This document shows, in pieces, positions 1-12,534 of a stretch of 64,000 bases of DNA. A program made the translations under genes and the position numbers. The stretch comes from Arachis hypogaea (Eukaryota > Streptophyta > Magnoliopsida > Fabales > Fabaceae): positions 58,939,546 to 59,003,545 of the forward strand of contig NC_092054.1 of the NCBI RefSeq assembly GCF_003086295.3, in the 5' to 3' direction. A model generated the notes under the pieces. That model did no database searches, was not told where the DNA came from, and worked only from the letters and a program-made list of their open reading frames with translations. Every line of letters begins with the position of its first letter. The first letter of the stretch is position 1.

Positions 1-386
1 TTTCATAAAAGAAATATATAGGTGTCTATATATGGGACAAGTTAAAGAAATAGGAAACTCCCAATGCTCTACTATAGAGATAATATCATATAATAATCTA
101 ATAAGAGAAATAAAAGAAAGTGCAGTGCTCATCGATTAGGAATTAGGGATTTGTTAAAGCTCCTTTTACAGCTTCAAAGTCGACACCGTTATCTCTTTTA
201 CACTAATTAATACATTATCAAAGATGAACCTGTTGCTAACCGTCCATAAGGACCATCTCAAAATCACCATCATCATCCTTTGAAAGGAGCAATTGGGTTA
301 GGTACGCAAGACTTCCATTCTCAAGTTCCACTCAACATAGAAATCAGAGTCTTCGGTGTCCCTTCTAGTAGCTGGTATCTGGTAAG
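1..386 (-). pseudogene. LINE-A 3' fragment (RNase H-side end of a non-LTR retrotransposon)
   Basis: Read on the minus strand, about 240-120 gives one frame containing VILRWSLWTVSNRFIFDN, which resembles the [W-x-x-W...RN-x-x-(I/V)F] linker between the zf-RVT and RNase H regions of plant LINE ORF2 proteins. One stop lies upstream in the same frame. The piece ends at the 5-bp duplication GTAAG (382-386). The same GTAAG occurs at 23634-23638, where LINE-A resumes with its zf-RVT region. It is therefore the severed 3' part of the LINE at 23634-26888, split by the LTR element between them. No poly-A tail is visible before the window edge. The family call for this small piece is an inference from one motif plus the junction. 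Confidence 0.55.
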
Positions 387-742
387 TGTAAAAACCGTGG
401 CTAATTAACTATTTAAGTAAATAATTAATATTGCCCAAAATAGGATCCGAAAGTTTGGAATGAGAATTTGAGGATTTAAATATGATTTTTGGACTCAGTA
501 GATTTTTCCGAGTCAAAAAATGTATTTTCTATGAAAAACCGAGAAAAATCGCGAACCGGCAGTCGAACCGATTTAAATCTGCCTGGTACTGTGCGAGAAA
601 AATTAAAACAGTGAAAAACCTTAGAAAAATATTAGAAATGGAAAACCGGACATTAATTTTAAAGGTTTGGCCCAAAGTTGGGCCAAATGGGCTAAAAACA
701 CTAATGGGTTAGACCGGGCCCAAGTTGGACCCAAACCCAACA

Positions 743-750
743 TATATAAG
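743..750 (+). promoter_or_regulatory. TATA box candidate of the 5' LTR
   Basis: TATATAAG lies 356 bp into the LTR and is conserved in the 3' LTR at 20477-20484. It is followed by a CA-rich then GA-rich stretch as expected near an LTR transcription start. The promoter role is inferred. Confidence 0.55.
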
Positions 751-1975
751 TTCTTTAAGTGAACTCATTCAGCCATTAACACACTCAAACACAACACAAA
801 CACAGCTACACATTGAGAGGAGAAGGAGAAGAGAGAGCACTATTCACATTTCACTTCAACCTGCGATATCTCGAGCTACGGTGCTCCGATTCACGTGCCG
901 TCGGCGGTTACGTGAAGCTCTCACCGAGCTCGTTAATTCTCTACCACTTGTGTAGGTAAGAACTCGAAATTCCCTACCCAGTTTTGTGCCCTTGTGAAAT
1001 TCGAATTTTGGGATTTTGGTTTTGAGTGAAATCTTGTGTTTTGGGTGTTTAGGTACACTCTAGCCTTTGATTACCCTTGGGTTTGGCCTTTAAAACTGTT
1101 GGACAAGGTAAGAGGTCTTGAACTCTTGTAAAATTTTAATTATGATGAATCCTAGGTTGATTAGTTATGATTTGTATGTATATAGCTTGATTATTGTGAG
1201 TTTGGAAGCCTTTGGATGTGAGTTGATGCTTGTTGGAGTTGATTGGTGGCTTGAATTGTGGTTGAAAGCTTGACTTGTGCTCAATTTGGGGTTTTGGAAC
1301 ATATTGGGAATCAGTCAAGGTATGGTTTTGGTTTTCTCTATGTAATATATAATATTTCTGGACACTTAGGTTATTGACCCATAGGATAGGATTGAATTAA
1401 ATTGGTTGTTGGAATTGTTGAGATATGATGCATGATGAATTGATAAGCTTTGGCTATTTTGATGAATTGTGATTGTTAACGTTGATAAAATGATATTGAA
1501 GAGTGAGATTGAGGTTGAACGAGTTTAATTATGATGATTGTTAATGGTATAATGATGATGGATGATTGTGTGGATTGAAAAATAGTTTAGTATGATATAT
1601 GTGATGTTAAGGTTGATGAAATAGTAATATGGGTGAAAATTTTGGTATAAATGGTGGAAAGTGACATAAAGGGTGAGTTATGATGTAAATTGGAGCTTGG
1701 AATGGTTTGATTTGGTTTTGGTTATGTATTGCAAGGAATTGAGAAATTTGTGGATTTTGGTAAAAACTGGTTTCTAGTAAACTTTGACGGGTCATAACTT
1801 GTGCCTCTATTTTCAAAATTTGTTAAAACTTGTTTAAAATTAAAGTTCATTGAAAAGTCTTAAATTGATATAAAGTTTGTAAAATTTGGACTTTTGTAGA
1901 GGAAGTTATGATCATTCAAAGTTTGGTGTCAAAATCTGAAATTCTGCAATGTTGCAGAATTTTGTGATTTCTAGT

Positions 1976-2312
1976 TTGTGTGCGCACGCACAGCCTTGTG
2001 CACAGGCACAACCCTGTGATTTTTCGAACCTGTGTGCACACACAAACTTGTGCGTACACATACACCGGGGAAGGCCTTCTATTGAGAGTGTTAGCACAAC
2101 TTGTGCGCGCACATAACCAATGAAGTATTACAACCTGTGCGCACGCACAGACCTGTGCGCACGCAGACGTTGGAAGGTGCATTATGTTGAAGGCGCTAGC
2201 ACGCCTTGTGCGAGCGAACAGAATCTCAAAATTTGGTACTTGTGCACATGCACACTTTTTGAAAATCTCTATGGGCGTGCGCACGCACACCCCTGTGCGT
2301 AGGCACACGCCC
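1976..2312. repeat. Alternating TGCGCACGCAC-type array in the 5' LTR
   Basis: About ten copies of variants of TGTGCGCACGCACA, partly palindromic, are spread over 340 bp. The matching region of the 3' LTR is about 21690-22050. Long alternating purine-pyrimidine tracts of this kind can adopt Z-DNA and are rich in CpG. No coding function is visible. Confidence 0.7.
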
Positions 2313-3919
2313 TGTTTTTCAGCTTAAACTTTGTTTTTGACTATTTCACTTTCCCAACAAGCTTGTAAACTTCTGTGACACCTTTTTAAGACTCTTGGGC
2401 TTATTTTGGGTATAAAAATATGGGAAAAGTCTTAAGTGGAATTAATTGGTATTTATTTCAAACAGTTAGAGAACGGAGGCTTAGGTTTCTGATATACTGA
2501 GGATGGGTCAGGTGAAATGAGAAGGGATAAAGATACCTGAGTTGAGAAATTGACAAACTAATGAGTTCGGAAACGGAAATGTTGAATTGACAGTGGTTGA
2601 AATGAGTCGATGACTCAGGATGAAATGATGGATCCATGATGTACTGAAAATGTTTTCTGAAAACCACTAAATTACTATTTTATATTGAGATTGTTGAGAC
2701 GCTATGCGCTTGGAAAGAACAGTGGTTAATCCCGCCTGTCGAGGTAGCGGTGGCGGCGTAAGGACAGTGGTTAATACCACTTACGTTAAGATGTGAGGTC
2801 TGTGGCAAGAGTATCCCACTCGCATCCCTTCGGATCACTAGAGTGTGCGGGCACAAAATCCTGGACGGTGTTCCGAGCACCATATATCAGGGGTTCCCAA
2901 TTATGATTCCGAAGGGCGACATCTCCATGGAGATGTGTCGGGTTGGCAGTTGAACCGACAATGTGATATCACAGCCAGTAGGACAGACATTCATCATATG
3001 CATCTTCTATCTGTTTGTATGCTTTGTCGACTTGTAATTGCTTGCCTATTTGTATAACATGTCTAATTGCTTACTTGAATTACTTGATATATATGCCTAT
3101 ACTTGTGTTTTACTTGCATTGAACTTAATTGTGCTTTCTACTGGGATTGAGGAGGCTCGGAAGGCATGGCGACGGGATCGCATGGAGGATAGGTTGGTGA
3201 AGGCTGTGGGACAACAGAGAGTTGTTAGTTAGAAAATCCACTAAGTTAGATTACCTTTTTATTCATGTTAAGGTTTTAATTTATGCTTATTTTTTTTAGT
3301 TATGCTTTAAGATGAATCTTGTGATGGATATGAAGTTCTAGGATTGTCTCTGGCATCCCATAGTCTTATATCTTACATCACTGGGTACTGTTGCCATACT
3401 GAGAACCTCTAGTTCTCATACCATATTCTGTTATTGTTTTTCAGATGCAGGTCGCAACCCACTTCGGTGAGTTGCTTGGATGGTAACAAAAGCGGAGAAT
3501 TCTTATCTGTTTTGGATGTCTTTTGATTATTTTGTTTTAATCTCTCATCTTTTGTATTTTACTTTTGCCTAGAGGCTTGTTTTGAGAGGAAATCTTGTAT
3601 GAGTTGTTTTAACTTCAGATTTCTATATGGTCTGTATATATAGCTAGCCGGCTTAAACTCTGTGAGCCATGGCTAGATTCTCATACTTTTATACTCTTAT
3701 ATATATATATATATATCTTGTGCTTTAAGTTGTAGCTTTGTGAGTACATTTTTGCGCTTTTCAAATCCTGTTCTTGAGCTATATCCTTCATTGGACTTCT
3801 AGAATATATTAATTCTTTCTATATATTATATGTATGAGCTTAGAACTATCGTAACCTTTAATTAACCTTTGCTTTACGACGCGAGGCAAGGCTTAGGGTA
3901 ATTAGGGTGTTACATTTAG

Positions 3920-3931
3920 TGGTATCAGAGC
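3920..3931 (+). other. Primer binding site (initiator Met tRNA type)
   Basis: TGGTATCAGAGC lies 5 bp after the 5' LTR. This is the usual plant primer site complementary to the 3' end of initiator methionine tRNA, where minus-strand synthesis starts. Confidence 0.88.
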
Positions 3932-4139
3932 GGTTCGTCCTCGTGAGCCTAAGGGATGGACCGATTGTTCTTCATTGCATACTCTTTGTGTCTTTTCTTT
4001 GATGCTATTAGGTTATCTGGTTGATATATGCATAGCATGCTTGTTTGTAAGTGCTTTTTTGGGATAATTAAAGCACTAGGCTTTTGATATTGAGATTGAT
4101 CACCTTGATATCGATTGTTTGGTGTAGACAGGAACCCTA

Positions 4140-5045
4140 ATGGCCACTCGCAGACAAGGTCATACACATTCACGAGCCGAGAGTAGAAATGCGCAATTGG
4201 TCAATAACCATGCCGAATTCATGGCGGCAATGGCGAATCTTGCGAATGCTATGGAGGCTAATGCTGCTGCGACTCTGCAAGCTGTGCAGAGGTTAGCCCA
4301 ATCGGCTGGAAATGGAAACGGAAATGGCAAAGGAAACGCGAATGATAATGTTGAAGGGAATGGTGATAACATGGGAGGTGCTCCGATGACCTTGGCAACC
4401 TTTCTCAAGGTTCATCCTCCAAGTTTCAAAGAATCAACCAACCCCACAGAGGCAGACAATTGGTTCCAGGCTATGGAGCGTGTTTTACAAGCACAGCATG
4501 TTCCAAACAATCAATATGTAGAGTTTGCTGCCTACCAGCTTTTGGGAGAGGCACAGCATTGGTGGCAAGGAGAGTGCCGCTTGCTCCAGCTTTAGAATGC
4601 CGATGTCCCTTGGGATGTATTCCAGACGGCCTTCTACAAGAAGTACTTTCCTGAGTCTGCAAGGGAAGTGAAGGAGATGGAACTCATGCAGCTGAAACAA
4701 GGTTCCTTATCCGTGGCGGACTACACTAGCTTATTTGAGGAGCTTTGTAGGTTCTCTAGGGTGTGTCAGGGTGCCCCAGAGACCTACGAAACCTGGAAAT
4801 GTATCAAGTACCAAAGGGGCTTGAAGGATAGCATCATGACCGATGTGGCTCCAATGGAGATTCGTATTTTCTCCGATTTCGTGAACAAGGCTAGAGTTGT
4901 GGAAGAATATGCAAAAACAGTAGCTTCGTCCAAAGACACTCATGGAGGAAATACTAGTAGGGGACGTGGCAAGTACGGGGTAGAATTTCAAGAGAGGAGG
5001 ACATGCGCCTCAAGGACAAGGAGGCTTCAAAAAGAACACTTATAA
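4140..5045 (+). pseudogene. gag of the chromovirus-like element (broken)
   Basis: The frame starts at the ATG at 4140, shortly after the primer site. It encodes a capsid-type (retrotrans_gag) protein: an Asn/Gly-rich N-terminus, then the motif NWFQAMERVLQ and a helical segment ending near LGEAQHWW. A TAG at 4593-4595 interrupts the frame where the family has Gln. The same frame resumes with VPWDVFQTAFYKKYFP and runs to about 5030, with the later gag motif LEELCRFSRV-like region and RGRGK basic tail. It then leaves frame before the zinc knuckle. The product would be the structural protein of the virus-like particle. Not functional as it stands. Confidence 0.85.
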
Positions 5046-5097
5046 TCAATTTTAGTATGCCGAAGGAAGAGGGAATCAGAGTAGATTTTTTCCGGAT

Positions 5098-5961
5098 TTG
5101 ACTTGTGTGCATTGTGGGCATTTTCATCTATATGACTCTTGCAAGATTGGTTTAGGTGATTGCTTCAACAGTGGTTTGCCTGGTCACATTGCGAGAGATT
5201 GCACTCGTGGGAAGAACCCGAATGCGGGTCAGAGTCAGCACCAAGGGCGAGTGTTTGCTATGAACGCTAAGGATGCTGCTAAGGCAGATCCTCTAATGAG
5301 AGGTAACTATCTAATTGGTGATAAAATCTTGGTGGCATTGTATGATACTAGAGCTTCGCATTTGTTTATTTCATTTGCTAAAGTTGAGGAACTAAGCTTG
5401 AAAGTGTCAGAATTAGCATTTGATTTGCATGTACATACTCCGCATCAGACGGTTATAACTAGGTCAGGTTGTAGGCAAGTAGGTTTCAAGCTTGAGGGTA
5501 GAGACTTTGTGCATGACTTGATTTGTTTACCAATGGTTGGGTTGGAGATGATTTTGGGGTTTGATTGGTTGTCGAAGAATCGGGTTTTGTTGGATTGCTT
5601 TGAGCGGTCAATTCAGTTTATGCTGGAAGGAGAAAATGGAGCAGTGATAGCTGAGGATTACTATCTGAACTCTGTAATGGTGCACTGTAGTGGGGAAGAG
5701 TGTCAGGGTTATATTCTGTTAGCTGCAAATGCTTTGGGTGATACCCAAAACTTAGATCAAATTTCCATAGTTAGAGACTTTTTGGAGGTGTTCCCGGAAG
5801 ATTTTCCTGAGTTTCCACCTCAAAGGGAGATCAAATTTGCGATTGAATTGGTGCTGGGAGCTAGACCAGTATCGATTGCGCCGTATCGAATGGCTCTGAT
5901 AGAGCTAGCTGAACTAAAGACTCAGTTGGAAGAGCTTCTGAACAAGTGGTTCATTCGACCG
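5098..5961 (+). pseudogene. Zinc knuckle, protease and start of RT (broken)
   Basis: This frame is shifted relative to gag. It starts with a CCHC-like knuckle, CFNSGLPGHIARDC, in which the second Cys is Ser. An aspartic protease follows (VALYDTRASHLFIS), with Arg where the family has Gly after the catalytic Asp-Thr/Ser. Further on are the LGFDWL-type protease C-terminal motif and the RT N-terminal segment (REIKFAIELV, APYRMA, ELLNKWFIRPSV). The frame is cut at 5962-5966 by the solo LTR insertion and continues at 7540 with LWGAPVLLVKKKDGG. The changed knuckle and protease residues mean the product was probably dead even without the insertion. Confidence 0.85.
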
Positions 5962-5966
5962 AGTGT

Positions 5967-7534
5967 TGATAAACCCCATTTTTAGGGTTTATCTTGTATG
6001 GATTTTAAGGGTTTTATCAATGCTCTTTCGCACTTATTCATGAAAAATTCACGGTTTTGTGTTTTCTTCCCAATTTTGCTTCATGAATGAAAACATGCTC
6101 CTTTTACCCTAAATGTGTTATATTTGAATCCTCTTCTATTATCATTTGATGCCGTGATCTATTTGTTAAGTGATTTCAGAGTTTATAGGGCATGGATGGC
6201 CTAGAAGAGAGGAAGGAAGCATGCATAAATGAAAGGAGCATAGAAATTGGAGCTTTGGAGCTTAAGCAGCGATGCGTACGCGTGCCTTGCTCGTACGCGT
6301 GGATGTGCGCCACTGGAGTCGGTGCGAAGAAGCCAAAGCTAGAAGCCGGCGCATTCACATGGCTGAGCCAGAACCTCATGGACGCGCACGCGTGCTTTAC
6401 GCATGCGCGTGGATCATAAGACCCCGGGGACGCGCACGCGTGCTATGCGTGTATGCGTCGGTACCGGCACGTGATTTTTTAAGTGAAATCGTGCCTAGCG
6501 AATTCACAGAAGTTGTGGGGCCCAATCTGAACCAACTTTGGCGCCAAAGCACTTAAGAGGACCAAGGGATGAGGGAATAGGATTCATTCACACATTTTAG
6601 ATTTTTTTTTAGTTAGTTTTGGAAGTTACATTTTGTAGAGAGAGAAAACTCTAGCTTCTCTCTAGGGTTTTGCTTCTCAATTGAAAATTCTCTTGGATCC
6701 ATTGGTGAGATCTTTTGTCAATTCAATTCTACATTGTTTCAAGTTTTAGAGCTAATTCTTCTCCTCTCAATTCTAGTTCTTGTTACTCAAGTTACTTGTG
6801 GATCTTAGATTTGGAATTTTTGTTACTTTAATTTTCATTAATGCTTGAGGAATTTCAGGTTCATAGTTATCAATTGTTGATTGTTGTTAATCTCTTGTAG
6901 TGGATATCTTTGATTTCAAGTTTAATCTCAATTTTACAATGTCTTTCATCCTTGCTTTCCAAGTGTTTGAGAAAATGCCAACTTCAGCTATGCAGTAGAC
7001 TTTTCATTCTTGGCTTGGGGGTTGAGATATTGGAGACACTTGAATTATCAATGTCTTTTGTTGATTATCAATTGGAAATTGCTAATCGATTTGCATGTCA
7101 CTAAAGCTATACTTCTCTAGGGTTAGACTAAGACTTGTGAACTCAAATTGATTATTTTCACTTGACTTTCCTTCATGCTAGAGGTTAACTAAGTGAAGCA
7201 ATAACTAATTGTGGTCACAATTGATGGAGATGATGATGATAGGAAGTTCAATCCTCACTCCTAGCCCAGGCTTTTATATTACTTGATAGTCATTCACACT
7301 ATTGGCTTGTTCCTTTCTTGCATTAAACCCCAAAAAACTAATACAACTTCTAACCAATAATATGCATCTTGGAGCACTCCTAAGGAGAACGACTTGGAAG
7401 TAATACTCTCGGTTATTGAATTTAGATTGTGGTGACACAATTTCTTTGTTTTATGTGGAATTGCATGTCAGTCTAGACTATACTCACGATTGGATTTATT
7501 AATAAATTCAACACCGGCATAAAATCTCTCATCA
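5967..7534 (+). mobile_element. Solo LTR (TGATAAAC family, 1568 bp) inside the chromovirus RT gene
   Basis: It starts TGATAAACCCC, ends CTCTCATCA and is flanked by exact 5-bp duplications AGTGT (5962-5966 and 7535-7539). Its layout matches the LTRs at 9194 and 26889: the same opening, a GATGCCGTGATC-like segment about 180 bp in, a CpG-rich block (6270-6480), a GAGAGAGA/CTCTCT leader near 6640 and a run of diverged text to the end. No internal region is present, so it is the product of LTR-LTR recombination. Reading frames within it are chance. Confidence 0.9.
6270..6480. repeat. CpG-rich ACGCGT/CGTACGCG palindrome cluster in the solo LTR
   Basis: Repeated short palindromes such as GCGTACGCGTG and CGCGCACGCGTG occur in an otherwise AT-rich LTR. 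Equivalent clusters lie at about 9490-9630, 18030-18180 and 27190-27270 in the related LTRs. Confidence 0.65.
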
Positions 7535-7539
7535 AGTGT

Positions 7540-8600
7540 ATCTCTGTGGGGAGCGCCAGTTTTATTAGTAAAGAAGAAGGATGGAGGAATGTGACTTTGC
7601 ATGAATTACCGACAGTTGAACAAAGTGACTATGAAGAATAAGTACCGCTGCCAAGGATAGATGACTTAATGGATCAACTAGAAGGAGCTGGGGTGTTTTC
7701 CAAGATTGATTTGAGATCCGGTTACCACCAGATAAGAGTGAAGGAGGATGACATTCCAAAAACTACGTTTAGGACCCGCTATGGACACTACGAGTTTGCG
7801 GTGATGTCCTTTGGGTTAACGAATGCACCTGCTATGTTCATGGATTACATGAACAGAGTATTTCGTCTCTTTTTGGACAAATTCCTGATAGTTTTCATAG
7901 ACGACATCTTAGTTTATTCTAAGACGGCGAAGGAGCATGAGGAACACTTGAGAATTGTGTTGCAAATTCTGAAGGAGAAGAAATTGTATGCTAAGTTGTC
8001 CAAGTGCGAGTTCTGGAAGGAGGAAGTGAAGTTCCCAGGTCACGTGGTGAGCAAAGGAGGAATAGTCATGGATCCTTCAAAAGTAGAAACGGTGATGGAA
8101 TGGGAAAGACCAACGACGGTGATGGAAGTTAGGAGTTTCTTGGATTTGGCCGGATATTACCAAAGATTTATTGAAGGATTTTCCCGGATTGCACTACCAA
8201 TGACTAAGTTAACAAGAAAGGAGGTGCCGTTTGTGTGGACGTCAGAGTGTGAAGAAAGTTTTCAGACTTTGAAACAAAAGTTAACTTCAGCGCCTGTTTT
8301 GATTTTGTCCGAACCGCACGAACCGTTTGAGGTATATTGTGATGCGTCACTGAAGGGTTTGGGTTGCGTGTTGATGCAACACCGGAATGTGGTGGCTTAC
8401 ACATCGCGTCAGCTGAGACCGCATAAGGTAAATTACCCAACTCATGACTTGGAATTAGCGACGATTGTGTTTGCATTGAAGATTTAGAGATACCACTTGT
8501 ACGGAGTGAGGTTTAGCGTCTTTTCTTATCATAAGAGTCTCAAGTAAATCTTTGATCAGAAAGAGCTCAATATGCGTCAGAAGAGGTAGGTTGCTAAAAG
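7540..8600 (+). pseudogene. Reverse transcriptase and RNase H of the chromovirus-like element (broken)
   Basis: Continues the RT frame after the solo LTR. A stop (TGA after KKKDGGM) and a frameshift near 7650 precede a long open stretch, 7669-8487. This carries the RT core ([27 protein letters not shown], and the catalytic box [11 protein letters not shown] near 7890-7920), the thumb (KCEFW...FPGHVVS) and the beginning of RNase H ([32 protein letters not shown]). A stop after FALKI and more frame damage follow. The catalytic Asp pair and the first RNase H Asp are still visible. Reverse transcription of the element RNA is the family role. The gene is now nonfunctional. Confidence 0.9.
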
Positions 8601-8619
8601 ATTACGATTTTGAACTAAG

Positions 8620-9188
8620 TTATCATCCTAGAAAGGCGAATGTGGTGGCGGATGCATTAAGTTGGAAGTATTTAAAATTGCTTGGATGAGAATCAAGGAA
8701 GAAGAGTTAGTGGATAAGTTTGTGGATCTTAAGCTTGACATGGTGAAGTTGCCGGAAGGGCTTATTTAAATCAGTTGAATATTTCAAGTACATTTAAATC
8801 AGAAATATAGAGGGCTCAGCAAGATGAGCAAAAGCTTCAGCTACTATTTCAACCAGTTGGCAAGAAGAGGTAAGGAGAGTTTACTAAGGATGATGAAGGG
8901 TTGTGAAGATATAAGGGGAGAATTTGTATACCGGATGTCGGAAGTTTGAGGCAAGACTTATTGTCGAAAGCTCACACCAGCGGGTTTTCTATTCATCCCA
9001 GAAGTACAAAGATGTATTATGACTTAAAAAAGATGTTCTGGTAGCCTGGGATGAAGAATGACGTAGCCATAGTGGTATCCAAGTGTTTGACTTGCCAGAA
9101 GGTGAAGATAGAGCATCAGAAACTGTCGGGAATGCTACAACCACTAGAGATTCCTCAGTGAAAGTGGGAAGGAATTGCAATGGACTTT
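8620..9188 (+). pseudogene. Integrase N-terminal half (broken by nested element)
   Basis: Starts with the RNase H-integrase linker (HPRKANVVADALS) and continues through several stops to the integrase HHCC zinc finger (AHTSG...H...[10 protein letters not shown]) and the first catalytic segment EGIAMDFVT. The 9.85-kb element at 9194 entered immediately after that motif. The other half starts at 19052 with GLPRTRSGFDTV. Stops include a TAG in place of Trp in MFW-PGMK and a TGA near IPQ. The gene would catalyse integration of the cDNA; it is dead. Confidence 0.88.
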
Positions 9189-9193
9189 GTGAC

Positions 9194-10615
9194 TGATAAA
9201 CCACTATTTTATGATTTATCTTGTGCTCAATTGAGTGATTTTTATCAAGTCTTTACTCACTTATTAATATAATTTGCATGGTTTTACAATTCCTTCTTTA
9301 TTATGTGATATATGTGAAAACATGTTTCCTAGGCCTTAAAACTATTAATTTTAATTATCTCTTATTACCATTCGATGCCGTGATCCGTGTGTTAAGTATT
9401 TTCAGGCTTTATAGGGCAGGAATGGCTTAGAGGACAGAAAGGAAACATGCAAAAGTGGAAGGAACGCGCGAAAATGAAGTATTTGAGAAACTGACAGTGA
9501 CGTGCACGCATGGATGACGCGGACGCGTGCCTAGCGCAGAGCACGAGCGATGCATATGCGTGACAAGGAAATTTTCCAAATGACGCGCACGCATGACTGA
9601 CGGGTACGCGTGACAGACGCTACGTGCAGAAAGATGCAGAATTCGCCCTTAGCGAATTCTGGGCTCCTTTTCGACCCAAATCCAAGCCCAGAAACACAGA
9701 ATAGAGACTGCAGAATGGGGGAATCATCATTCATAAATCATTCATTCATTATTCACAATTTTAAGTTTTAGATGTAGTTTTCTAGAGAGAGAGAGGCTCT
9801 CTCCTCTCTCTTAGGTTTTAGGATTTAGGATTTCTTCTGCATTCCAGGTTCAATGTTCCTTTAAATTAGTTTTCTCTTCTACTTTTATCTGTCCTAGCAT
9901 TTTGGTTTATTTCTTTTCCTTTGTTGATTACTTTATGTTGCAAATTTGGTTTATGAATTCTTATGTTTAATTTGATTTTCTATTTAATACAATTTGAGGT
10001 ATTTCAGATTTAAGATTGCTTTCTTTTATTTATGTTATTGATGCTTTCAATTTAATTTAGATTTCCTCTCCCTTTGCTTTTGTTGAGTAATTGGTGACAC
10101 TTGAGTAATCAAACTCAGTTGTTGATTGAAAATTAGAATTTGCTAATTAATTTGGATCCCTCTAAAGCTAGTCTTTCCATAGGAGTTGACTAGGACTTGA
10201 GGAATCCCATTAATTGGTCCACTTGACTTTCCTTTATTTAGTAAGGGTTAACTAAGTGCGAGCAATAAACAATTCTCATCACACTTGATAAGGATAACTA
10301 GGATGGAATTTCCAGTTCTTATACCTTGCAATGGTTTTCATGATAATTAATTTACTTTCTTGCCAATTTATTTCCTTGTTCCCTATTTCAAAAATCCAAA
10401 AAGATATTTTTCCATAACCAATAATAAATCATACTTCCCTGCAATTCCTTGAGAGATGACCCAAGGTTTAAATACTTCGGTTATAAATTTTATTGGGTTT
10501 TGTTACTTGTGACAACCAAACTTTTGTACGAAAGGATTCTTTGTTGGTTTAGAACTATACTTACAACGAAAATATATTTGCAAATTTCTAGACCACACAA
10601 AAGTCCCGCTCGTCA
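9194..10615 (+). repeat. 5' LTR of the non-autonomous element (1422 bp)
   Basis: Begins TGATAAACCACTATTT, ends GTCCCGCTCGTCA, and is nearly identical to 17727-19046 except that the 3' copy lacks about 100 bp. A CpG-rich cluster with GACGCGCACGC-like words lies at 9490-9630, and a GAGAGAGAGAGGCTCTCTC stretch near 9785-9810. Confidence 0.92.
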
Positions 10616-10619
10616 AAAA

Positions 10620-10636
10620 TGGCGCCATTGCTGGGA
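10620..10636 (+). other. Primer binding site (tRNA-Asp type)
   Basis: TGGCGCCATTGCTGGGA starts 4 bp after the LTR. It differs at two positions from the TGGCGCCGTTGCCGGGA site used by Athila-like elements, which pairs with Asp tRNA. Confidence 0.75.
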
Positions 10637-10733
10637 ATTTGCAATTGTGTGCCTTATTATTGGTTATTGTAAATATTTTCTTTTGCTTGTTTATTTGTTT
10701 TTGTTTTTGTTTTTAATTTTTATTAGCTACTAT

Positions 10734-12345
10734 GAGTTCTCACCCCTCTGGCTTTAAGTTTGATTCCAATGTTGTTGTAAGGAATGGAAGCTATAATGGA
10801 AACATGCATCAAGGTCGAAAAAAATCAAAGATGGAAGGATCCACGAGGATCTGATCAACCCTTTCGGCAACAACACCTTCCAAGGTACCATGGACAACGA
10901 CCATTCTACAATGCATGCCAAGACAATAGTTATGGTGGACCTTTTCGTGACAACCAACCCCCACCAAATTACTATGGTCAAGAGCCATTCTGAGGTGCGT
11001 ACCAAGATGATAGATATGGTAGACCCCCTTGTAGTTATCAGCAAGCTCCATCATATGCCAATGAACCACCTCCTCAACATAGCTTTGAACCACCATACTC
11101 ACAAGCCACCTACAACCATTCACCTCCATATGACCCTAACCCTTATCCCAATTCCAATCCAATTACCCCAAGAACCACCACTTCCATATGCACCACATCC
11201 ATATCCATCGACCCAAGAATCACAGGCTCGCCTCAAGGAAACAGTAGATCAATTTCATGCAACCCATGGCTTCATGTAGAGAATCTAATAAGGAACGTAG
11301 TACGCAGGAGACACTAGAAGCCCCGAAGGACAGTAAGGAGCATGACTTTGTACTGGAACAAGTAGAGGAAGCCGGAATTATCGAAGAAGAAGAATTGGTC
11401 GAAGACTTAGGAGACGCTGAACCTCCATGGGAATCAAGAGTTGTAGAGAAGTCCGCCAAGAAAATTGCAATTGATGCTAAGGAGGATAGTGCATAACCCC
11501 CAAGGCATGTATCTTATGAAGAACTAGACGGAACATATCAAAAAGCAAGATTCCTTGGTAATGATGATCATGAATCAAGCTCTCCTAATGATAAACTTGC
11601 ATCCGCAATTGAATTCTTTGAGATTGAAGAATCTGCCCCAAGTGAATATGAAGATGGTGTGGAGGTAGACTTTTCTCAACCTCCAACTTATGACTTGAGT
11701 GATGAGGAAGAAATCGAAGACTTTGATCAAGACATGGTTGCAGTTGAAGAAGTTTGCAAGGAAGTGGCAGAATTCACAAAGGAGTACAAGAAAGTGGAGC
11801 TTGAAAGACCACTGGAAATACCTCTCCCAAGGCCATTACTACCCAATACAAACTTCAAGTGGGTAAAATCATTAGCCTTTATCTTCACCTTCCCACTTGA
11901 ATATGGTTTGCTTGAAACCGATGGCCAGCTTAGAGCTCTTTGTGGCTTTAAGAGTAAGAGGGAGATGGTTTGTAATAGGAGTTGGCATACAAGGTTCAAC
12001 ATAGTTGCACACTTCAAGTTGAAGTGCAAGGATTGGTGTCGAGCTCAATTGCATGGGTCTAGGAAGTTGTTTAGATGCTTCAGTGAGAATTTGGATTGCT
12101 TACCACCCGGTTGGAACAAAGATGGTCAACAAGAAGACGGGTACAAAAGCAAAGTTTGGGATCCTGGAATTCATTCTGATAAACAACACTCCTGGAGCCT
12201 GATCACCTGCTTTAACTTGCTCGAAGGCTTTACGTGCCTAGTTTGGGACCCCGGAGGCTATGGAATTGCAAACGTTGGTGGAGATCTCTGGATGAGTTCA
12301 AGCACAAACCACCATAACAAGGAGCTCACCGAATGTCCAACTTAA
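10734..12345 (+). pseudogene. ORF A of the non-autonomous element (gag-position protein, degraded)
   Basis: Starts at the ATG in the words encoding MSSHPSGFKFDSN and continues through changing frames. It has a Pro/Tyr/Gln-rich region (10960-11220, PPPNYYGQEPF and similar), an acidic stretch (11320-11500, EEEELVEDLG) and a better conserved C-terminal part in one open frame, 11659-12345. That part includes DLSDEEEIEDFDQDM, a segment SWHTRFNIVAHFKLKCKDWCRAQLHGS, and LDCLPPGWN. I recognise this as a protein common in legume repeats but know no function for it. It occupies the gag position yet shows no capsid or zinc knuckle motif. Several frameshifts and stops make it nonfunctional. Confidence 0.6.
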
Positions 12346-12534
12346 GGACTTTAACTAAAAGTGCTTGGTGGGAGACAACCCACCATGGTATGATCGTTCT
12401 CTTTCAATCTTAATTTTATTTCGTTTTGTTTGTTTTTAGTTTTATTTTATTTTATTCTTCCTAGTATCATTCATAACATCCGCATCAGCATCTGCATTTT
12501 GCATTCTGCATATTCATAAAAAAAAACACAACAC

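Larger units (their letters stand above)
387..3914 (+). repeat. 5' LTR of the chromovirus-like element (3528 bp)
   Basis: Begins TGTAAAAACC and ends GGTGTTACA, matching 20120-23633 along its length with scattered substitutions and small indels. By eye the first 150 bp are roughly 90% identical. It contains a TATA-like box at 743-750, an array of alternating purine-pyrimidine motifs at about 1976-2312, and a (TA)n run near 3699-3716. Short ORFs inside it are chance reading frames. Confidence 0.93.

Noticed and set aside
1912..2308. Cys/Ala/Arg-rich frames on both strands in the LTR
   Set aside because: Translations of the alternating TGCGCACG array; they recur in the other LTR with shifts and have no other support.
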